A stretch of 64,000 nucleotides of DNA from Paralichthys olivaceus. Taxonomy: Eukaryota > Chordata > Actinopteri > Pleuronectiformes > Paralichthyidae. The stretch is taken from assembly GCF_024713975.1 (NCBI RefSeq), contig NC_091100.1:22581501-22645500 (forward strand). The letters run 5' to 3'. Every line of letters begins with the position of its first letter. Positions within the stretch are counted from its first letter, which is position 1. The translations under genes were made by a program, and so were the position numbers. Shown here one piece after another: positions 56,840 through 64,000 of the stretch. The notes under the pieces were generated by a model. That model was given only the letters and a program-made list of their open reading frames with translations, did no database searches and was not told the origin of the DNA.

Positions 56840-57010
56840 TCTGTTCTCACATTGGGTCATCGGGGATATTGTCTGGAGTTTTTACCAGGGGGCTAGCAGA
56901 AGAAATTCAGAGAAAGTCCGGTGCAACTGACTTGTACATTTGCGTTCTCACATAAAGCCACTGTGGGTCTTTCAGGTGATTATCTGGAGTTTAGTGCATG
57001 TTCGAAAGCA
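56840..57010. repeat. Fragment related to the 45071-45522 repeat
   Basis: Shared words in the same order are 'ctcaca', 'tctggagtttttac' (cf. 'tccagagattttac'), 'gggggctagc' (cf. 'aggggctggc'), 'cacataa' and 'ggagtttagtgcatgt' (cf. 'agagttcagtgcatgt'). It is degenerate. Confidence 0.5.
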
Positions 57011-57646
57011 GAATATGTGAGACTGTTTTTGTCCACTGATACTTAAATAATTAATGTATAAATTATCAGAAAATACTCAAAAACCCTATCTTAAAGTACA
57101 AAGTGACAACTTCAAATTGTTTTATTTCTCGGGCACCAAAAGTATTTAACTTCTTGTGATGAATGTGAGAGATTTAAACAATTGTTGTTCATTATTTTTA
57201 AGTCAAACAACTCATGACTGAGCATGACTATACACCAATGTTCGATGGATCTCAGACAGCAGGTTACAAGCTCTTCTTAAGAGCTGCTTCACTCTCACTT
57301 CCGCACAAGTTGCCTCTTGTGAATACCATTAGTGCGGAGGATAGATAGCAGAATATGACGTGCAGTGAGAGGACAGAAGACAGAAGTAAATCATGTTCAC
57401 GACAACAAGCCAGGAGGAGGAGGAAGACGAGGAGGAGGAGGGAGCGAAGGGATGAGATCACTGGTGGCCGGGGAGTGATTGTGGCGAGCAGACGAGTGTA
57501 CCACCCTGAGAGGGACCAGGTGCTACAGTAAATCACCTTGGAAACGGTAGCCATGGAGACCTTAAAGACACACGTGCAGACACTCACACACGAGAAAGAG
57601 AGAGGCCATTGTGGGGAGTGTGCATGAAATAAATGTGTGTATTCTG

Positions 57647-57675
57647 AAAAAAAAAAAAAAAGGGGGGGGGGGGGG
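57647..57675. repeat. Adjacent A15 and G14 homopolymers
   Basis: Fifteen A bases are followed directly by fourteen G bases, a 29-nt all-purine tract in the maml3 intron. Confidence 0.92.
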
Positions 57676-58099
57676 TAGTGTATGAGTGAGAGAAGGGGGG
57701 GTTGATGGGCTTCCATATAATCTAATCATGGCGACTGAGAATGGTGAGTCTGAGTGACAAGCTGGAGCCACAGAGGGTGGACCGTTCGCTCTCTCTTCCT
57801 CTTTTTCTCTCTCCATCTTTTCTCTCAGGTCTCCATTACTCTCTCTTGTGCACACACACACATGTGTATTGAGTGTAATATACAAAGCTTGTAGCTGAGA
57901 ATTAGCAATAAACAGAGGGGGAAAGGAAATCAAAGACTTTGGTAAGTGCGTGCGTGCGTGTTTGTGTGTGTGTGTGTGTGAGAGGTTATCACATTCGGGT
58001 TCTACCCAGAGAGAGAGAATTCCCAACTAGAGGCTTTGAATTATTCACAGCTGCGATCAGTGCTATTACACGGCTGTTAGCGGAGGTAAAGATATGTTC

Positions 58100-59100
58100 C
58101 ACACATCCGTCCAACCTCGCATCTCTGTTTACCTCCCTCCTCTCTCATGTCATATGACAGTAAACTGCCTTTTCCACTCATCCTCCACCTCTGTGAACAA
58201 CCTGCTCTCCAGCTTCCTCCTGCCTCACCACTCACTCTGTGCTCACCTAAAATATCCCTCCATCTCCTCCTCACCTCATTCAATCTCTTTTCACCGTTCA
58301 TTCATCTCTATTTCTCTCCCTATCTTTTTTAAAATCCCTCCATCAGCCACTCCTCTGCTGCCTGCCCTCCCTCCCTCCTTCTCCATCCACCCTTCGACTC
58401 CATCCATCTTCCCCCTCATTCCTCCCTTCTTTGTTCACCTCGAGGGCTGATCCCTCCTCTTCTCGCCCGCCTCATTTCGCCCCGCGGCTCCTCTCGCTCT
58501 CCTCCTCCTCACTTCACCCCTGCTTTCATTTGTTTTTCTACCTGTTTCACATTTGTTTTTCTGCGTCCACCCTCATCCATCTTTATTCTCGCTGTTGCTC
58601 ATTTAACGTCTGGATCCATCCCTGCCTCAGCAGCTATCATTCTGCCCCCTCCCCTTTATCTTTCCATTTACCATTTTTCACTCTCCCCCTGTTGTCTTTG
58701 ACACCGTCTTTACAGAATGGCCGTGCAACCTCCACCTCTCTTTGTCTCTCCCTCCATCCACCTCTCTAAATCTATCTCTGCCTCTGTCATAGCCCCCTCA
58801 TTATGCCTTGTCGTCCTCTGCACTCCCTCCCTCTCCTTCTCTCCAGAGAAGCCATTAGGTGCTGCTGTAGGGCTATCACTCTTTTGCACTCTCCCTCTCT
58901 TTTTCTCTTTCTGCCGTAGTCTCATGGCAATATAGGCTCCCCCCTTCCCTCCACGGTCTCTCCATCTTCCTGTATTTCTTCAGGCACTCTTTTCTCTGCT
59001 CTCCCCTTGCCTTCACATCATCTCACTCCCTTCCTCTTTGCCCTCCCTCCATCTTGATTTCTCCACCCCTATAACTCCCCCCACCCTTTCCTCTATATCC
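58100..59100. repeat. About 1-kb pyrimidine-rich tract
   Basis: The plus strand is overwhelmingly C/T (repeated tccctcc, cctcctc, ctctccctc, tccatcca words) for roughly 1 kb. It is therefore purine-rich on the maml3 transcript strand. Smaller tracts of the same kind occur at about 46180-46370 and 61390-61630. The open frames seen here reflect composition and are not called. Confidence 0.75.
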
Positions 59101-60250
59101 TATCATATTCCAGTGAGATACCAAAGTGAATCTGCTGCTACATATACAGGACCAGCTGCTTCACATTTACATACTGAAGCTACAACTGGGCAGGGTAACA
59201 ACTACATAATTATAGACTAATCATTCCCTCTCAAGTCCTCCCAAATGAAGGACAGAATGGGACATTGCTATAGTTAATGTTTGATTAGGTTTAGGATCAA
59301 TGACAAATTGGTTGTGGTTCAGGTTTAAATGGAATACTTTTTTGTAAGTCTGTTCAGGTTTATCATGATGTTTATTAAGGTTGTGATACCTTTGCTGTCA
59401 CAGTTACAAACAAACACTAGAGCCCCTTTTCCGCTGGTAAACCCCCCCACTAATGTCTGTTTTTTTGATGACAATGTGAATTGATACAATCAGCATTCAC
59501 TCCCGGCTCAAATGACTGGGGCACTAGATACAGGTTTTTTTAATCGCCCCCCCCCCCAAAGTGGTAGTGATGGAAACATCACACCTGAGGTCCCGGATTC
59601 AAAAAACCTGCATATACCTGATTATTTTGGTGTAAAAGATGCATTGGTTACAATTAGGGACAAAGACATTCATGGTAAGAAATAGGAAGAGTCGCCCTGG
59701 TTGAAGTCTGTCTTGTTGTTCATACCATCCACTCCAACCTCTATTACAACAATACAGAACTTCCTCCTTTGATTCTGATGGACAAGAGTCATGGTTACTA
59801 TGACTGTTAGAGGGATTTTTCACTTAAACTTAATCATGTTGTTTTTGGGGAACAACTGGTGCTGTCATTTTCCTTAGAAAGACTGATGCTGAAGGTGACT
59901 CCTTCAAATTGTTTGCTTCAACTGACAAGTACAAATTCCAAATTTACTCACGTAAAAGACAAAGTAAACACATCTGAGAAGTTGAAACAGATGAATTTTT
60001 GGTATTTTTGCTTTAAAATGGCTCGAATGATAAACAGTTTTTAAAATGAGTCTTGCTTTTATCAGTTTATTCATCTATTTGTTAATAAACCAAAAAATAA
60101 AATGCTATTGTTTTGATAATCAGTTAATTGTTAGTCATTTAAACTTTAAAAGCATAATTGGACATTTCTTGTAGGTCTAAGGCTCTTAAATGTGATCATT
60201 TGCTGCCTTTTCTTTCTTACATACAAATTGAATATTTAAAGGTTTTAGAT
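59101..60250. other. Intronic sequence, nothing recognised
   Basis: AT-rich maml3 intron sequence between the pyrimidine tract and the non-autonomous transposon copy. It contains C-runs near 59545-59557 but no gene or clear repeat family. Confidence 0.5.
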
Positions 60251-60610
60251 TTAAAGGTCCAGTCTGTAAATTTAGGTGAAAGGGAACTATTGGCAGAAAT
60301 CTTATGTAGAATAATCCTCATTATGTTTTCACTAGTTCGTTTCATCTAAATTGTATGAATTGTAGTTTTCTTTACCACAGAAAAGGACCTTTATATTTAA
60401 ATACTTTATATTTACATCGTGGGGGTCCTCTCTACAGAGGCCGAGAGATGTTTTTTTACATTAGTCCAGACTGGACAAACTAAACACCTTTTGAGTTTTT
60501 ATGCCAACTGAAGTCTACCACAGGTTCTTTTTCATGTTTGGAAGGAGAGGGTGAGGTGAGGGGTGTTCAGCTGCAACATGCAACTTCAATAGAAAATTCT
60601 ACACCTTTAA
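60251..60610. mobile_element. Non-autonomous DNA transposon, copy 2
   Basis: It starts 'ttaaaggtccagtctgtaaa' and ends 'attctacacctttaa', with imperfect inverse symmetry. Internal phrases ('attggcagaaatc', 'attatgttttcactagt', 'tttcatctaaattgtatgaa', 'agtccagactggacaaac', 'cagctgcaacatgcaactt') are characteristic of an abundant percomorph element. It is related to 26443-26752 but longer. There is no coding capacity. Confidence 0.75.
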
Positions 60611-61219
60611 GGACTGCTTAACAGACAAAAACTGCAAATTCTCAAAGTCTCTCATTTCATTCTCTTAATTAACCAACCCAGAAATATCAAATATTTGAAT
60701 AAAAAGAAAAAATCGTTGGAACAAAAGTTAGCCAAAAAAATCGACTTATTGTTGCTGCTCAAATCGCAGAGTTTCAGTAGATATGATCAACAAAAGAAAT
60801 GTTTAACCAGAAAGCTGTGGTTGTTTTTCAGACGCATGTTTAAGGCTTCAAGAATACAGCTGCTGTAGAGGTCTGGCTGATTCATTCCCTCTGGAGAAAC
60901 GATATAATGATGCAGAAATCCAATTTTCTTATCCACTTATTGTATTAGAAGCAAACATTCACAAATCAGTCAGCGCACACATGCAGACAAAACACTATCT
61001 GCAGAGCACAACCTATCCTTACTTCCTTTTGTCTTACACATTTCGCTGCCTCTCTATGGGCTGCACCTTCAGCTATCTCCATCGCCCCAAACTCTGCCCA
61101 TCTTTGTATGCCATTAATCTCTCCTCCTCCTCCTCCTCCTCCAACTCCTCTGCCTCAGCTCTCCCTCTCTAAGGCAGGGGAGAGACGGAGCGAGGGAGAG
61201 AGATATGGAGACAGAGAGA

Positions 61220-61340
61220 AAGAGAATGACCATTATCTAAGCCAGCATCTCCAATAATTCCACAGCAGCCTATTATCCACAAAAGAGCCAAAATGGCCTT
61301 TGGTAATATGATGAAATCTGCAGTAAAAAGTAGAAATGGG
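61220..61340. promoter_or_regulatory. Candidate conserved non-coding element
   Basis: A repeat-free block between two simple-sequence regions reads 'gaatgaccattatctaagcc', 'caataattccacagcagcct', 'attatccacaaaagagccaa' and 'aatggcctttggtaatatga'. Homeodomain-like ATTA and CAATAATT words are dense. This is a weak call without alignment. Confidence 0.2.
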
Positions 61341-61754
61341 ACTAAAAGCGTCAGAGTGTAGAAAAACCTCCATTCCTCAGCTGCTTTATCACATTATTGC
61401 ATTCTACTCATCTCTTCCTCTGTCTGCCTCCCTCCCTCCCACATTCGGTGCATAACTGTGTCATTCTCCAAATTCTCTCTTTTTCCTCTGTTTGTCTCTT
61501 TCTCTCTGCTTGTTTGGTTTCCATCAATCACACACTCAGCTCCAATCTATTGCTTTGTTCGTCCTTTTTTGACTTTTTCTCTCAGTCTCCTTATCGCTGT
61601 CTCTCTTTCTCTCACTCTGCCTATCTGCCTATGTGACTCTCAATGGGTGTGAGTCGATCCGTCGCCAGATAACACCATGTTCTCAAAAAGGAGAAAATGG
61701 AAATTCCATTAAACTAAGTGTTGGTCTCAGACTCTTCCTGATGCGCACACACGC

Positions 61755-61759
<5 letters not shown>

Positions 61760-61819
<60 letters not shown>
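61760..61819. repeat. (CA)30 microsatellite
   Basis: An uninterrupted CA array is preceded by ACGCACACGC-type units from about 61744. Confidence 0.97.
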
Positions 61820-61820
<1 letters not shown>

Positions 61821-62169
61821 TTTCACAGAATGGACCTTCCAATCAGTAGGGTACCACAAATAAGCACAGGAAAAACTATTTGCAGTTATTGCTAACAGCT
61901 GCTGCTGCTGCTGGTGTGTGTGTGTGTATGTGAGAGAGAGAGAACACCAGGCCGATCTACCCCCGCCCCTTCCTTTTCTCCCGTCCTCCACTGCGTTGTC
62001 CCAAGGGAAGTGGAGAGGTGATGTATAGACCCTTTCCTGATCACACGACTCAGCAGAACAGATGGACAGAGAGAGAGACAGAGAAAGAGACAGAGACAGA
62101 GAGGTATACATTGGTAGACGAAACACAAAGGCTATGAGATCATGTGTGTGTTTGTAGGTGTGCAAATGC

Positions 62170-63775
62170 AGGTAGAGTATGGCAAGCGCTAATGTACTGT
62201 TTCAGTCATCTCTAAAGCCGGGGTTTATCTCTGTGATGGCCATGCTCACACCTTCACTGTATCTGAAGAGGTTCTCCACACAACGTTCCTGAAAAATATT
62301 TATCGGCTTTCCAGGTCAGTCGTTTCCTGGTGGACAAATCAGAGTGCTCAATTCTTTTCTCTACGCTCGTGTTTTCCTGCAGCACTGACAGAAACAGTAT
62401 AGGCATTATGGTATCGCACTTAAGTTCTGCAGAGGCTGTTTCAGAGAACAGCAACAGTTGCATGACCTCATTTGAAACAGTGTCAGAAAATCACTTAAAT
62501 TACTGTACCGCCACTGAAAAGGACAGATCACCTATGGATTTAATATTTCTTATCTGATGCAGTGTTTTATTCAAGGCAGGGTGGATAGTAAAGGTGTTCA
62601 CATATGTGAAATAAATATAAAAGAGACCTGAAGAGACCCAGAAACCATTCAACCGATCCCTCGACAGAGACCAGAGGATTAATAAGACCAGATCCTAAAC
62701 AAAGAGCGTGATTTGATGCAGATATTACAATTGCTTGCAAGTGTGACAACCTAACATTGGCCTGGTAGATTTTCAATCTAGCCGTCAACATGAATAGAGA
62801 GAGGCCAAAACACCAACAAAGGCATCAGCATTATGAATCACTGCTCGACTAGTGGTCAAAAAACAATCTATCTGACATTTGAAGACCTGTGGGTCAAAAG
62901 GCTTCTGAAGAGACGTTTGGATAATAGGACAGAAGACTCTTCTGAAATATAAGATACCCTTACTGATGCTAACATAATGCTAATATTGCTTTTCAACAAG
63001 CTGCTATAACACAAATACCTATATATGATACCTTTGCTGATGCTAACATGATGCTATCTTGAGTTTCCATAACAAGTTGCTAGTAACACGAACACGATGT
63101 CATCTATCATACCATCATAAATGTATTTTAAAGCTACATGAATTGGGTTCTTGGCTACTTGAGGGCAGTGTAACAAGCTGTTAACACAACACTGACATAT
63201 TATCACCTCATAAAGTTGTTATGGCAAATGTGTTAAACAATCACCTATCTATATGTCCAGAAAATGAAGGACAACATCCACACTCATTTGGCTTAATGCA
63301 GTATCTGTCTCTTTCGAGTTCAGATGTAATATTCACCAGCTAGTTGTCACCTGCAAACATATTGTGAGCTGCTGCAGATGAAGTCGATGAGAGGGAAGAG
63401 CGTGATTCAAACCAGTAAAGCTGTGGGCTGTAAAATCAAATAATGAGCTCTTATGCATCACAGAGCTGAGGGGATGTGCAGCCCGACAACCATTGTCTGC
63501 AGGTTCATTACTATGAGCTATTTTGTCACATTACTCATTGGCATTTGATCCATTTTTGTTATAAAAATAATGACTGATGCAAAATTAAAGTCCCATAAAA
63601 TAGTTTTACAAAATGGAGAGTTTATAGCGCACACACAGTGAACAGTATGTCTATGTAAAGTGTGGTGAGAACAGAGCACATGCAGACCTAGAATTGGTCT
63701 TCCAAAGAGTGTCATTCTGTTCATGTAAGCTCTCACTTTACTTCTTTGAAAGTCTACCCCTGTAGATAATGGCAG
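62170..63775. other. Intronic sequence, nothing recognised
   Basis: AT-rich maml3 intron. Two adjacent similar passages (tgatgctaacataatgctaat near 62963 and tgatgctaacatgatgctatc near 63038) suggest a local duplication of about 75 bp. No gene is seen. Confidence 0.45.
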
Positions 63776-63950
63776 AGCTTCACTGGGGTTCAGCTCACAT
63801 GATGTCGTGGGACTCCGGCACTGAGGCTGCTAAGCCAGACTAAACCGGAGCGCTCTCGGCACAAAACTGAGCCATAAAGAGCCAATTACTTCGGCTGTGA
63901 CCAGATACCCTTCCTCCCGCCACCTTATCATTTCTACAAAACAAGAGCAA
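63776..63950. promoter_or_regulatory. Candidate conserved non-coding element at the right edge
   Basis: A complex, repeat-free, moderately CpG-containing block holds 'ctaagccagactaaaccgga', 'gcgctctcggcac', 'gagccataaagagccaatta', 'cttcggctgtgacc' and 'ccgccaccttatcattt'. Its composition differs from the AT-rich neighbouring intron, suggesting constraint. Not verified. Confidence 0.25.
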
Positions 63951-64000
63951 TCGAGGAGTGGTTAAGAGGGAGGGAGCAGGCAGAGTGATGGGTGGGTGGA

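Larger units (their letters stand above)
48845..64000 (-). other. Large maml3 intron, open at the right edge
   Basis: From the acceptor (ttctttctgtctgtgcag) at 48845 to the window end I find no further maml3 exon on the minus strand. The Gln-rich large exon expected upstream should be obvious and is absent. Large introns are normal for MAML2/MAML3. The content is microsatellites, homopolymers, pyrimidine tracts, dispersed repeats and a few enhancer-like segments listed separately. No other gene was recognised on either strand. Confidence 0.65.

Noticed and set aside
58094..58769. Ser/Pro/Leu-rich plus-strand ORFs
   Set aside because: They are produced by the pyrimidine-rich composition, where stop codons are rare; there is no conserved domain.

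Overview
This window is vertebrate nuclear DNA, almost certainly from a ray-finned fish and probably a percomorph. The evidence is short GT-AG introns in genes orthologous to human 4q31.1, very abundant (CA/GT)n microsatellites, and dispersed repeats typical of teleosts (L2-type and other LINE fragments, a Tc1/mariner relic, short inverted-repeat elements). No bacterial, viral or CRISPR-like system is present. Gene models were built by hand from splice signals, reading phase and remembered vertebrate protein families; no database search was possible.

Layout, left to right. All four recognisable genes lie on the minus strand. (1) mgarp, 7800 to 998, four coding exons, 274 aa: a mitochondrial membrane-anchored, Glu/Ala/Pro-rich protein whose last exon carries a 39-bp coding minisatellite. 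(2) Intergenic 8.1-12.1 kb with a decayed Tc1/mariner transposon. (3) rab33b-like, 16510 to 12402, three coding exons, 241 aa: a Golgi/autophagy Rab GTPase with an unusual insertion. (4) naa15, 34399 to 19756, twenty coding exons, 864 aa, complete: the auxiliary (ribosome-anchoring) subunit of the NatA N-terminal acetyltransferase, with a CpG-rich promoter. (5) Intergenic 34.65-40.8 kb, a repeat graveyard with a LINE fragment and one orphan exon-like 42-mer on the plus strand. (6) The 3' part of a mastermind-like gene, best maml3, with three final coding exons (48844-48578, 47009-46931, 44990-43894; 480 C-terminal residues), a long inferred 3' UTR, and a large upstream intron filling 48.8-64 kb and running off the window. 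That intron holds microsatellites, homopurine/homopyrimidine tracts, dispersed repeats and a few candidate conserved non-coding elements.

The genes are neighbours through ancient synteny, not an operon. Compared with the human order as I remember it (MGARP-, NDUFC1-, NAA15+, RAB33B+, SETD7-, MGST2+, MAML3-), this window reads MGARP-, RAB33B-, NAA15-, MAML3-. That fits a single inversion of the NAA15-RAB33B pair plus absence of NDUFC1, SETD7 and MGST2 from the block. The most notable items are this rearrangement, repeat tracts sitting directly on splice sites (CA25 at mgarp exon 3, C13 at naa15 exon 20), the mgarp coding minisatellite, the rab33b insertion, a GCTA-motif cluster beside the naa15 promoter, a 32-G homopolymer, and several pairs of related short repeats. 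I found no convincing new biochemical system.
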